A program made the translations under genes and the position numbers. The notes beneath the pieces were generated by a model. The model saw nothing but the letters and a program-made list of their open reading frames with translations. It was not told the DNA's origin and did no database searches. DNA of 32,440 nt from an uncultured Saprospiraceae bacterium (GTDB taxonomy: Bacteria > Bacteroidota > Bacteroidia > Chitinophagales > Saprospiraceae): positions 1-32,440 of the forward strand of contig CALCMV010000199.1 of the NCBI GenBank assembly GCA_937967535.1. The letters run 5' to 3'. How positions within the stretch are numbered: position 1 is the stretch's first letter; every line of letters begins with the position of its first letter. This document shows positions 23,522 through 32,082 of the stretch, one piece after another.

Positions 23522-23696
23522 ATCATTATAAGTTGAGAGTTTATCGGTTGCGGCTCACAAGTTGTGTTATATACGAAAACCCACAACTTATAGTCTGCTA
23601 CCTAGAACCCAATTCTAAAATAAATTTCACTAAGGGAGTACAAAATACACTAAGTTTCATTAATTTCAAGTATAATTGCATCTTGAACTTAATTCA

Positions 23697-24254
23697 ATGT
23701 CCTTACCAACACCATACGGCGGTCAAAACCGTGTTCGGCTCTCCCGAAAAGAATACCTTATTTGGGGAAGTATTACTTTGATAATTACAGGTACAATATT
23801 GCTATTTGCTTTTGAATTGCCACATTTTAATAATACTTTTTATGTAGGGAGAATGTTTTTGTGTACAACGGTTGTTGCTATTCTGGTGGGTACATTTATT
23901 GTTTTCAAAATAAAAAACACCTTCAAAGATACTGTGGATGCCATCCGCGTTTCATTGATGATTTCTCTGGGGCTGATTGCATTGACCTTTCTAATCACAC
24001 ACATTCTAAATAGAAGTATAACACGCGGCGAAGCTTATACTGAAACCTATCCTTTTATCCAACATCAATTTTACAGAGTGAATGATAGCGAATTTGCAAG
24101 TGAAAATACTTTTTCGACTTACATTGAAGTCAATAACAATATGAAACGCCTCGTCAGTCGCGGACCACTCTATGATGAAACTTCTGAAAATCAAAAAATT
24201 ACCATTCCTGTAAAGACGGGCTTATTTGGTTTCAAAGTTGCAAAAATATATTGA
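23697..24254 (+). CDS. Small membrane protein of unknown function
   Basis: 185 residues from the ATG at 23697 (MSLPTPYGG); a Met seven codons upstream is possible. Three hydrophobic segments are visible: about 20-40, 50-70 and 84-104. The last ~80 residues are soluble and polar, probably on one face of the inner membrane. No family is recognised. It is divergent from the T9SS cargo gene, with about 175 bp between them, and no partner gene lies downstream. Confidence 0.6.
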   Translation: MSLPTPYGGQNRVRLSRKEYLIWGSITLIITGTILLFAFELPHFNNTFYVGRMFLCTTVVAILVGTFIVFKIKNTFKDTVDAIRVSLMISLGLIALTFLITHILNRSITRGEAYTETYPFIQHQFYRVNDSEFASENTFSTYIEVNNNMKRLVSRGPLYDETSENQKITIPVKTGLFGFKVAKIY

Positions 24255-24261
24255 CAATTTT

Positions 24262-24373
24262 GGCTATCAAATTCATAGCTGCCGGTTCATAGTTCATCGT
24301 TTTTTATAACAAACTGAATTATATTGTTTTGTAAATAATTGATTATCAAATTTATATAAATGAACGGGTAGCC
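24262..24373. repeat. GGCTATC...GGTAGCC element, copy 1
   Basis: The element starts GGCTATC, followed by 7-nt units (ATTCATA, GCTGCCG, GTTCATA, GTTCATC), then about 65 AT-rich bases, and ends AACGGGTAGCC. The ends form a 7-bp imperfect inverted repeat. The same layout recurs at 25019-25147. It begins eight bases after the membrane-protein stop codon. Confidence 0.65.
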
Positions 24374-25018
24374 AAAGTTTTTATTAAACAATATCGAAAT
24401 TTTAAAATTTGAACTGAATAAAATGTCGCAGAATTGACTTATTTTGAATTATTCACAAAAATAAAAAATATATAATCATTTGTCAAGTGTATTGAGAAAA
24501 ATTCCAAATATGCTCTTAAATCAAGCCAAATGAAAAGTAATTTTTATCACGTATAATATGCTGATTTTTAGATTTCCCGAAAAATTTGCGGCTAGCCATT
24601 TAACTTTGCCTAAAGCGAATACTCGTCAGACGAATCCCTTTATTCAATGCGAATATTTTATGAGATAAATCACTACATTTCACAAAAACTTTCGTCAGAC
24701 GAGTACTATCCCACAAACAAACTTAAACGGCTATCCAAATTTGCTCGTCTGTCATTTGCAAAATGTCAACCGACTCAAGTTTATCCTCCAATTTCAAAAA
24801 AACACATTATAAAAAAATCTTTGCCATCCTTAGAACTTAATTAAAAAAATCCATTTTACTTTAGGAACGCGGCATAAATAAGTTGACCATCTTGGATAGC
24901 TTATTTTATACTTCCCTGATAGCTATTGGGGTCTTCTTGAAAAAGGGTTTCGGTTTAACCGAGAAGATAAATAACTATTTTTAAGGAGAAAATTAAGAAC
25001 AAACTTGATGTATTTATT
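24374..25018. other. Gene-free repeat-rich region
   Basis: No credible gene; a 65-codon frame at 24647-24844 lacks any gene-like features. CTCGTCAGACGAA at 24622-24634 is an inverted repeat with 24691-24703 (12 of 13 positions), and each arm is itself nearly palindromic. Fragments related to the end motif of the flanking elements recur: ACGGCTATCC near 24727, GGCTAGCC near 24591 and GGATAGC near 24896. This looks like nested or decayed copies of small repeats. Confidence 0.5.
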
Positions 25019-25147
25019 GGCTATCAGTTCATAGTTGCCAGTTCATGGTTCATAGTTCATGGTTCATAGTTCATTTTGCAATCTATTGAATAACAATATT
25101 TTATAAATTTTTTATTATAAAATTTGAGGAAACTTAAACGGGTAGCC
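25019..25147. repeat. GGCTATC...GGTAGCC element, copy 2
   Basis: Same plan as 24262-24373, but the heptamer part is expanded to seven units (GTTCATA, GTTGCCA, GTTCATG, GTTCATA, GTTCATG, GTTCATA, GTTCATT; 25027-25075). It ends AAACGGGTAGCC about 130 bp before the GH3 start codon. Confidence 0.7.
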
Positions 25148-25275
25148 TATTTGTTTTGCATTTACTTTGTTTTTAGGCTATTACAAATAAAATATTTTGT
25201 ATACGTATTATAAGCATTTTTACATTTAACAAATTAAGACCATATTTAAAATTTACCATTACCATTACAATTACT

Positions 25276-27612
25276 ATGAAAAGAAGAATCCAACTATTTA
25301 CAACACTCTTTGCGCTTTGCTTACTATTTCAGTGCGCTCCCACAAAGGTCACTGAAATATCAACGGCGAATGTAAAACCTACTGCGCCACTCACTGAAAC
25401 AGAAAGCAAAATACAGGCATTGCTCAAAAAAATGACGCTTGAAGATAAGGTCGGCGAAATGACCCAACTCTCTATTGATGCTATATCGGTCGGTAGCCCC
25501 TACAATCTTGAAAAGCCCAACCGCCTCGACCCCGACAAGCTAAAAAAAGTATTGCTCGACTATCGTGTAGGCTCTATTCTCAATTGTGGTGGCTATGCTT
25601 ACGAGCGCGAGTACTGGCACCAAACTATCAAAACCATTCAGGATATGGCGATGAACGAAAAAGCATCGGGCATTCCGGTCATTTATGGTATTGATGCCAT
25701 TCATGGAGCAAATTATACGATGGGTTCTACCTTATTTCCGCAGCCTATCGCACAAGCAGCCGCTTGGGATACCGACATGGCAGAGCGCATTGCCGCAGCT
25801 ACCGCTTATGAAGTACGCGCTTCGTGGATTCCCTGGAATTTTTCGCCTGTGCTGGATATGGGACGCGACCCGCGTTGGCCCCGAATATGGGAGACGCTTG
25901 GCGAAGATGTACACCTCGCTACCCGACTCGGCGAGGCAATTATCAAAGGCTACGAAGGTACAAATAATGAGCTTGACAAGCCTATGCGCGTGGCTTCCTG
26001 CATGAAGCACTTTTTGGGATATGGTGTACCCCGCAGTGGAAAAGACCGTACACCTGCTTACATTTCGGAGCGTCAATTGCGCGAATATCACATTCCGACT
26101 TTTAAGGCAGCTATCGAAGCCGGAGCGCATACGATTATGATTAATTCGGGCGAAATGAACGGTATTCCTACTCATGCTAATTATAATATCCTGACCACAC
26201 TCTTGCGCGACGAACTTGGTTTTGAGGGTATCGCAGTGTCGGATTGGGAAGACGTTGGCTATCTGGTTTCGAGACATCATGTAGCGAAAGATTATCGCGA
26301 AGCCACCAAACTTGCCGTCAATGCAGGTATGGATATGGCGATGGTGCCGATGGATTTTCAATTTAGTGATGCCCTACTCTCGCTGGTGCGTGACGGGGAG
26401 GTGCCGATGGAGCGAATTGATGAAGCGGTCGGGCGTATTTTGAAGGTGAAAATGGATTTGGGTTTGTTTGAAAATCCATATCCGAAAGATTATGATTATT
26501 CGGAATTTAATTCTGAAAAATACCAAACACTAAATTATAATGCGGCTAAAGATTGCGTAACACTTTTGAAGAATGAAAACGATATTTTACCCCTCGATAA
26601 AAATCAAAAAGTACTCGTTGTGGGATATACTGCCGACAATATGATTCACCTCAATGGCGGCTGGTCGCGTACTTGGCAAGGTACTGATGCTCAATGGAAT
26701 AATGAGGGCAAACAAACGCTTTTGGATGGCGTAAAAGATAAAATCGGTGAGGCAAATGTGCAGTATGTCAAAGGGATTGATTTTGATAAAACGGTGGATG
26801 TGGATGCGGCGGTGACTGCTGCCAATCAAGCGGATATTGTCATTGCTTGTTTGGGTGAAAATCCTTACACAGAAAAACCCGGCGACATCAAAAGTCTTGA
26901 TTTTCCGCCGACTGAAAACGGACTTTCAGCACAGCATGAATTGATAACAAAATTGGCAGCTACGGGCAAGCCGATTGTAGTGGTTTTGTTGGGAGGTCGT
27001 CCGCGTATTATCAGTACAATAGAGCCAAATGTGGGAGGAATCATACAAGCCTATCTGCCCGGCGACGAAGGCGGACGCGCGATTGCAGATGTCTTGTTTG
27101 GCGACCACAATCCTTCCGGTAAATTGCCTTACACTTATCCGAAATATGCCAACGACCTTGTCACTTACGACCACAAAAGTTCGGAAGCCTATGATAAGGA
27201 TTTTGGATGGAATGGTTTTACACCTCAATTTGAATTTGGACATGGATTGAGTTATACAGATTTTGAATACAGCAATCTGATTGCCGATGCTACGGGATGG
27301 TCGAAAGACGCGCCCTTAAATATTTCTATCAGGGTAAAAAATACGGGTGAACGAGCCGGAAAAGAAGTCGTACAACTCTATGTGACGGATGAGGTGGCGA
27401 GCATCACACCCTCTGTCAAGCGTTTGCGTGGTTTTGAGAAAATTGAACTGAAAGCAGGCGCAAGTCAAACGGTGAATTTCAAATTAAATCTGCGAGATGT
27501 AGCTTTCGTTGGTCTTGAAAATAAATGGACAACTGAACCGGGAGATTTCACGATTCGCGTGGGTGGATTGGAGGAGAAAGTGGAATATACAGGCATAATA
27601 CAGACTTGGTAA
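25276..27612 (+). CDS. GH3 beta-glucosidase lipoprotein
   Basis: 778 residues. The N-terminus MKRRIQLFTTLFALCLLFQC is a lipoprotein signal (Cys20), so the enzyme is membrane-anchored outside the cytoplasm. Residues about 40-390 form the GH3 N-terminal barrel, with KHFLGYG and the nucleophile Asp323 in AVSDWEDVGYL. Residues about 410-640 are the C-terminal sandwich domain (NGGWSRTWQG, LGENPYTEKPGD). A fibronectin III-like domain ends the protein (about 675-770). Known members release glucose from the non-reducing end of beta-glucosides. Given the GH16 endoglucanase nearby, laminari-oligosaccharides are a plausible substrate. It is single on its strand, preceded by a repeat-rich gap and followed by a terminator-like hairpin. 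No SusC/SusD pair is present, so it is not a classic polysaccharide utilisation locus. Confidence 0.94.
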   Translation: MKRRIQLFTTLFALCLLFQCAPTKVTEISTANVKPTAPLTETESKIQALLKKMTLEDKVGEMTQLSIDAISVGSPYNLEKPNRLDPDKLKKVLLDYRVGSILNCGGYAYEREYWHQTIKTIQDMAMNEKASGIPVIYGIDAIHGANYTMGSTLFPQPIAQAAAWDTDMAERIAAATAYEVRASWIPWNFSPVLDMGRDPRWPRIWETLGEDVHLATRLGEAIIKGYEGTNNELDKPMRVASCMKHFLGYGVPRSGKDRTPAYISERQLREYHIPTFKAAIEAGAHTIMINSGEMNGIPTHANYNILTTLLRDELGFEGIAVSDWEDVGYLVSRHHVAKDYREATKLAVNAGMDMAMVPMDFQFSDALLSLVRDGEVPMERIDEAVGRILKVKMDLGLFENPYPKDYDYSEFNSEKYQTLNYNAAKDCVTLLKNENDILPLDKNQKVLVVGYTADNMIHLNGGWSRTWQGTDAQWNNEGKQTLLDGVKDKIGEANVQYVKGIDFDKTVDVDAAVTAANQADIVIACLGENPYTEKPGDIKSLDFPPTENGLSAQHELITKLAATGKPIVVVLLGGRPRIISTIEPNVGGIIQAYLPGDEGGRAIADVLFGDHNPSGKLPYTYPKYANDLVTYDHKSSEAYDKDFGWNGFTPQFEFGHGLSYTDFEYSNLIADATGWSKDAPLNISIRVKNTGERAGKEVVQLYVTDEVASITPSVKRLRGFEKIELKAGASQTVNFKLNLRDVAFVGLENKWTTEPGDFTIRVGGLEEKVEYTGIIQTW

Positions 27613-27619
27613 GAGCAAG

Positions 27620-27705
27620 TTTGAAAATGGATATTTGAGTATTCAGACAGCCATTTTTCATAGAAATATTCGCCTCGCAACTATTTCCTATTTTACTCGA
27701 ACACC
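27620..27705 (-). repeat. Dispersed ~87-bp repeat, copy 2 (inverted)
   Basis: Reverse-complement counterpart of 8854-8940. It begins eight bases after the GH3 stop codon, so like copy 1 it lies in a 3' flank. Confidence 0.75.
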
Positions 27706-27739
27706 TCCAAAAATTCTTTAGAATCAGGAAAATTTGAAT

Positions 27740-27792
27740 TGAATAACTCACCTGAAATAGTGACATCATTTTGAGTGAGTTATTCATTTTTT
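27740..27792 (+). terminator. Terminator after GH3
   Basis: TGAATAACTCAC (27740-27751) pairs perfectly with GTGAGTTATTCA (27775-27786), with a 23-nt loop, then six T. The rest of 27793-28236 is AT-rich leader or promoter DNA for the haloperoxidase gene. Confidence 0.65.
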
Positions 27793-27992
27793 CAAAAAAA
27801 AATAATTTTAACTAAAAAAATATTTGAATTTATTTTAACATAATTTAACAATAATAAATTTATTTTTTTTAAATTTTTAATACCTTAAAAAACATTATTT
27901 TATACACGAATATATTTTGCAAAAACATAATTTGCCATTTACGAAAAAAAATTATCACACCTAATTTATCTCACTAAAAAACATGTTCATTA

Positions 27993-28024
27993 TTTGCATT
28001 TCTGAATTTTTCCCCTCACCTTTG
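27993..28024 (+). promoter_or_regulatory. Putative promoter of the haloperoxidase gene
   Basis: TTTG at 27993-27996, a 20-nt spacer, then CACCTTTG at 28017-28024. It departs from TAnnTTTG at the first position, but has the same C-rich approach (CCCCTCACCTTTG) as the candidate at 30395-30427. It would give a leader of about 200 nt. Confidence 0.35.
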
Positions 28025-28236
28025 TGACACAAAAGCTATCCAAAAAAGACGATAGCCACATAAAAAAATACTACTACCCGAACTAAGTACCAAAATAGAA
28101 TTATTGGAACCCATCCTTTACAATTCAATGCTCTTTTGAAAAAGAGAGCATAACTTATTTTGTATTCATCCTACGAGAAATACATTGGCAAACAATTGAT
28201 TATTTAACTTAATTCGTTTAACCAAAAATTAAATTT

Positions 28237-30201
28237 ATGTCAGAACAAACAAATTTGACAGGAACAGGTGGCGGCACCTTGGAGGAAAGGCTATCAGCCT
28301 TCCAAACTGCCCGCGAAGAAGCCACTAACTTGCAGTCCCAGGCAGAAGCTCAAGTTAACTACGACCCCGAATTCGACATTGAAGACCACTCTCAAAACAG
28401 TTCGGGCGATGAGGATATGTATGGCGACAATTTCCGATTCATCGGGTCTTTTACCAAACTCCTCGAACATGATGACCAAGGGCGATTAAAAGCAGACGCA
28501 GCTACCGGTGTTGATGCTATCGAAGAATATCGAAAGTTGATTGCCGCGATGCGATTTGACCCGGACCCCGATTCCACACAGACGAATGGCGACATCAACC
28601 ACGTCAAACGTGCCAATGAAGCACCCGGCGCACGGGTATGGGTCAATCCGCAATCTGCTTTTTCTTTCTCCTTGAAAGGTGGTGATATTTCATTTTTCAA
28701 GATGCGTAAAGCTCCCGCATTGAGGTCGAAAGAAAATGCAGCGGAGATGATTGAGGTCTATCTGCAAGCCTTGTGCAGAGATGTATCGTTCAACGATTAT
28801 GGTACGGGATTGCGGACGGATAAGTTGCGATTTCCTGATGGTACGTACCAATCTATCACCAATTTTGCCTGCGAAGTTCTCAATGATTTTGGCAGCGATT
28901 TTAGAGGTGCAAAAGAGGGCGGTCAAGTCACGCCAAGCACCTTGTTCAGAGGAGTAGCCCAGACCGATAATGGTCGAAGCAGCGACCTCATCGGTGATTA
29001 TATTTCACAATTTTTGTTGCAGCCACTATTTCCTTTGTTTCCGGCAGGTTGTGCGCCTTTTGTCGGTGGCTTGATTGGTGTGGGGAATCTCAACCAAGAG
29101 GCACTCGCCCGACCACAACATTTCCCGATTGCCGGTGAGCGTGAGTTTGGTATTTCGCTTGAAGAATTTGTACAAATTCAAAATGGTGAAATACCCCGCG
29201 AATATACGCCGAGAGATTACAACCAAGACTATGTACGCTACCTCAAAAATGGTCGTGATATGGGTAGCCTCGTACACACTGACGGTCCTTACGAAGCCTA
29301 CTATAATTCCCTTAATATCTTGGTGTACAATGATTGTCCGCGTTGCCCCGATTCACCATATTTCAATGGTGCGATTAGCACGCAGGGCGATGGACATACT
29401 TTCGGACCACCGGATATTTACTGCCTTATCGCAGATGTTTGCCTCGAAGCCTTCAAAGCTGCTTGGGCGCAAAAATGGAGATTGCACCGCAAACTTCGCC
29501 CGGAAGCAATGGGCAGAATTATGCACCGCCATTTGCGTGTCGAAACTCATGACGACCGCTTCTTGCATCCTTCGGCTTATAGCGGAAAAGCAGCTATGGT
29601 ACTCGATATGATTAATCTTCGTAATATATCGCAGGGAGAATGTTGCAGTATTTTGGCGCAAGGTGACCCCGATACGTTCTTGCTTCCGCAGATGTATCCT
29701 GAAGGTTCGCCGGCACACCCTGCGTACCCATCGGGTCACGCGACTGTGGCAGGTGCTTGTACGACGGTTATTAAGGCGATTTTCGACGACCAGTTGAATT
29801 TCCACCAATGGCTGGGCAGTGATGGTGATGGCAGAACGAAAATTTCGAGACCGAATCCGGAGAGCGAAACTCGTTTGGCTTCTATCGAGGAAATATTCGA
29901 CGGATATAACTTTAAGGATAGTAGCGACATCATCGCAAATATGACTGTCGGCGGAGAGTTGGACAAATTGGCTTCCAATATCGCACTTGGTAGAAACTTT
30001 GGCGGTGTACACTATCGTCAAGATGGTGATGAGGGTATCTTATTGGGCGAAAATGTGGCTATCAAATACCTCCAAGACCGCGTCCGCACCTATACCGAAA
30101 ATGCGAATGCCGGTTATACATTGACCAGAAGAAATGGTCAGCGAATCAGAATTACAGCTGATAGCATTGTACCCGTAGGTGGTTCGACTCCTGTGGTTTA
30201 A
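28237..30201 (+). CDS. Vanadium-dependent haloperoxidase (bromoperoxidase type)
   Basis: 654 residues. The vanadate pocket is complete and correctly spaced relative to the red-algal (Corallina) enzyme: Lys413 and Arg421 in KWRLHRKLR, His494 with Ser499-Gly500-His501 in HPAYPSGHAT, and Arg586 with His592 in RNFGGVHYR. Intervals of 8, 7 and 6 residues match the algal Lys398/Arg406, His478/His485 and Arg545/His551. Such enzymes use hydrogen peroxide to oxidise bromide or iodide to hypohalous acid. Length and motifs resemble the algal and cyanobacterial bromoperoxidases more than the shorter iodoperoxidases of Zobellia. No signal peptide is visible; the acidic N-terminus (MSEQTNLTGTGGG) suggests a cytoplasmic location or non-Sec export. 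The residue before the active-site Lys is Gln412. A clear terminator follows. It may have been gained by horizontal transfer, unproven. Confidence 0.94.
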   Translation: MSEQTNLTGTGGGTLEERLSAFQTAREEATNLQSQAEAQVNYDPEFDIEDHSQNSSGDEDMYGDNFRFIGSFTKLLEHDDQGRLKADAATGVDAIEEYRKLIAAMRFDPDPDSTQTNGDINHVKRANEAPGARVWVNPQSAFSFSLKGGDISFFKMRKAPALRSKENAAEMIEVYLQALCRDVSFNDYGTGLRTDKLRFPDGTYQSITNFACEVLNDFGSDFRGAKEGGQVTPSTLFRGVAQTDNGRSSDLIGDYISQFLLQPLFPLFPAGCAPFVGGLIGVGNLNQEALARPQHFPIAGEREFGISLEEFVQIQNGEIPREYTPRDYNQDYVRYLKNGRDMGSLVHTDGPYEAYYNSLNILVYNDCPRCPDSPYFNGAISTQGDGHTFGPPDIYCLIADVCLEAFKAAWAQKWRLHRKLRPEAMGRIMHRHLRVETHDDRFLHPSAYSGKAAMVLDMINLRNISQGECCSILAQGDPDTFLLPQMYPEGSPAHPAYPSGHATVAGACTTVIKAIFDDQLNFHQWLGSDGDGRTKISRPNPESETRLASIEEIFDGYNFKDSSDIIANMTVGGELDKLASNIALGRNFGGVHYRQDGDEGILLGENVAIKYLQDRVRTYTENANAGYTLTRRNGQRIRITADSIVPVGGSTPVV

Positions 30202-30241
30202 CTGTAGGAAGTTAAGTTGAGATTTCTCAATATTTTTATAT

Positions 30242-30279
30242 GGCGAATATTGGCAATATGCTGATGTTCGCCTTTTTTT
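30242..30279 (+). terminator. Intrinsic terminator after haloperoxidase
   Basis: GGCGAATAT (30242-30250) pairs with ATGTTCGCC (30264-30272), with one G-U pair, followed by seven T. The loop is about 13 nt. Confidence 0.85.
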
Positions 30280-30394
30280 ATGTTATTTTTATTATGATTT
30301 AAAAATCCTTATTAACGTGATTTAATTCATTGATAATTAGCAGTTTATTTAAATTTTAAGCCCAAACAAAACATCCTCTTTTTCCGAATAGTCG

Positions 30395-30427
30395 TTTGTC
30401 ATGATCCTCCTCATTCCCCCATCTTTG
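30395..30427 (+). promoter_or_regulatory. Putative promoter of the 30491 gene
   Basis: TTTG at 30395-30398, a 21-nt spacer, then CATCTTTG at 30420-30427, one base from the TAnnTTTG consensus. It places the start about 55-60 nt before the coding region. Confidence 0.4.
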
Positions 30428-30490
30428 TATTGAAATTATATGGGAAATTATTCACATAAATTTATTTAAATACATTAAAAACAAAATATT

Positions 30491-31042
30491 ATGAAAGCAT
30501 TGAAAATGACAATCAGCGTATTATCTCTTCTAATATTTGTCATGTATTTTGCAACGGCTGCGCCAATGGTGCAAGCGCAAAAAACAACACCTTCCGACGA
30601 AACGACTCATCAGGTCATTCCATCTTCCAAGCAAGGTAAAAAACTGAATTTCATCCAAAAATTTATCCTTAAAAAAGTAGGAAAAAAGATGAAAAAAAGG
30701 ACTGACGAAGACAAGTATCGCAAGTGGGCAAAGTTATCTGTTATCTTGGGTTCGTTGGCAATTCCTTCCCTTATTGGAATATCTATTTTGGGAAATACCA
30801 TCGCTCGGACTCTGAGCAAAACAATAACTTTTACGGCTTTTGGAAATATTTTGCTTGGTTTGGCGGCAATCACTTTTCTCACATTTATGATAGCGTCAAT
30901 TATTCTTGGTGCTAAGGCTGCAAAAAATACTAAAGACGAATCTACGAGAAAGAAGGCTATCATCGGTAAAAGAACAGGTGTATTTTTATTGGTTTTGACA
31001 ATTTTACTCGCATTTGCCATTATCATATTAGCTTCTATGTGA
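30491..31042 (+). CDS. Small polytopic membrane protein of unknown function
   Basis: 183 residues. The first ~29 form a hydrophobic signal-like segment ending MVQAQ, a likely cleavage site. A very basic stretch follows (about 47-72, with KKVGKKMKKR). Three membrane segments lie at about 81-101, 112-140 and 162-182. The layout recalls small Bacteroidota membrane proteins of the DUF4190 kind, but I cannot confirm a family. A putative promoter precedes it, and the lipoprotein gene follows 112 bp downstream on the same strand. Confidence 0.6.
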   Translation: MKALKMTISVLSLLIFVMYFATAAPMVQAQKTTPSDETTHQVIPSSKQGKKLNFIQKFILKKVGKKMKKRTDEDKYRKWAKLSVILGSLAIPSLIGISILGNTIARTLSKTITFTAFGNILLGLAAITFLTFMIASIILGAKAAKNTKDESTRKKAIIGKRTGVFLLVLTILLAFAIIILASM

Positions 31043-31154
31043 CCGATTTGTTGGGTAATATTCGAATACTTGAAGTATTACAAATACCTAAAATAAATTA
31101 ATTTCAAATAGGCAGCTTACAAATAAAATTTTTAATTTTAAAATACATAATGAA

Positions 31155-32015
31155 ATGATTAACAATAACATAATAGCTCTTAGTGCAGCTTTAGCCCTAA
31201 TGATAATGTTGCTTTCGGGTTGTTCTATCAGTACCCATTCGGGTATTCTTAGTCCGGGTTTGGTGAATACTATTACATCTCCCGAGACTCCTACCTATCA
31301 AGGCAAACCCGAAAGTACAAACTATATCAGTGGTAAAGTGCTCTTCAGTGAGCCTCACACTCGACGAAAAGACCGGAATTTTGTGGGTAGTGTACGTTTT
31401 TATCGTGCCAAGACAAAGGAGTATCAAAGTGTGACTTACGGAGCGTTTGGGTATTTGGGAAATTACAAAAGTGGCAACTTCATTCCCGCTTCATTGTCAG
31501 GCAATCATATTTATGGGGGGCTTGGTTTGATGGGGGGCATCAATTGGCATGTACCTTTCGAGAAAATGGATTGGGAGGTATTCAAGCTCAATGCTCGTCT
31601 TTATAATGAGTTGGGCAAATATCCAAGATTAAAAAATGAATTGACCGATTATCGGAATAATCACGACGAGATGCTGCCCCCAATTTGTTCTGGTTTTATA
31701 TTTCCCAGTTGTCGTCCTGCTCCTTACTCTGATTTGTATTCAAGGCATATAGCTATGCTTGACACCTCAATAGGAATGGGCATCAAAATCAAGCATAAAG
31801 GCAGGCATAATACACAGATAGGTGCAGGGATAAATTTTCACCTCTTGGGTAGTTCCCGTAATTCGTTTAGTGTTGAAAACCCTGTGAAACCGATTAATAC
31901 CGCAGGGTTTTATCTTCAATTTAGCCACACACTTCGTGAGCGACTTTCGCTCAATATTGATTTGATAGGTGGTGGGATTACTACGGGGCTGAGTTATCAA
32001 TTTGGGAAAAAATAG
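31155..32015 (+). CDS. Lipoprotein, possible outer-membrane beta-barrel-like protein
   Basis: 286 residues. The N-terminus IIALSAALALMIMLLSGCS gives a lipoprotein signal with lipobox LLSGC, so the mature protein starts at about Cys23. Many alternating polar/apolar stretches rich in Gly, Tyr and Phe (YGAFGYLGNYKSGNFIP, HIYGGLGLMGGINW, GFYLQFSHTLRERLSLNIDL) and the ending GLSYQFGKK, with a Phe near the C-terminus, suggest a beta-barrel-like fold in or at the outer membrane. No family is recognised. An upstream ATG at 31149 is followed at once by a stop, so 31155 is the start. Heptamer repeats begin within its stop codon and fill the gap to the converging amidohydrolase gene. Confidence 0.65.
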   Translation: MINNNIIALSAALALMIMLLSGCSISTHSGILSPGLVNTITSPETPTYQGKPESTNYISGKVLFSEPHTRRKDRNFVGSVRFYRAKTKEYQSVTYGAFGYLGNYKSGNFIPASLSGNHIYGGLGLMGGINWHVPFEKMDWEVFKLNARLYNELGKYPRLKNELTDYRNNHDEMLPPICSGFIFPSCRPAPYSDLYSRHIAMLDTSIGMGIKIKHKGRHNTQIGAGINFHLLGSSRNSFSVENPVKPINTAGFYLQFSHTLRERLSLNIDLIGGGITTGLSYQFGKK

Positions 32016-32082
32016 CGAGTTACGAGTGTCAAGTAGTGGGAAATAAATCTCTTGTTACTCGGCACTCGCTACTCACTACTCC
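32014..32082. repeat. GAGTAGC-type heptamer array between convergent stops
   Basis: The left units are AGCGAGT, TACGAGT and GTCAAGT. The right units are TTACTCG, GCACTCG, CTACTCA and CTACTCC (32055-32082), the complementary sense. It occupies the whole gap between two converging stop codons and can fold into an imperfect hairpin. It is the same family as 17541-17621. Confidence 0.85.

Noticed and set aside
24647-24844. 65-codon plus-strand frame in the gene-free region
   Set aside because: It overlaps the inverted repeat at 24622-24703, has no recognisable domain, signal or promoter, and its composition looks like translated repeat DNA.
25276-31042. Polysaccharide utilisation locus around GH3
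   Set aside because: No SusC/SusD pair, sulfatase or regulator is present; GH16 and GH3 are about 9 kb apart and on opposite strands.
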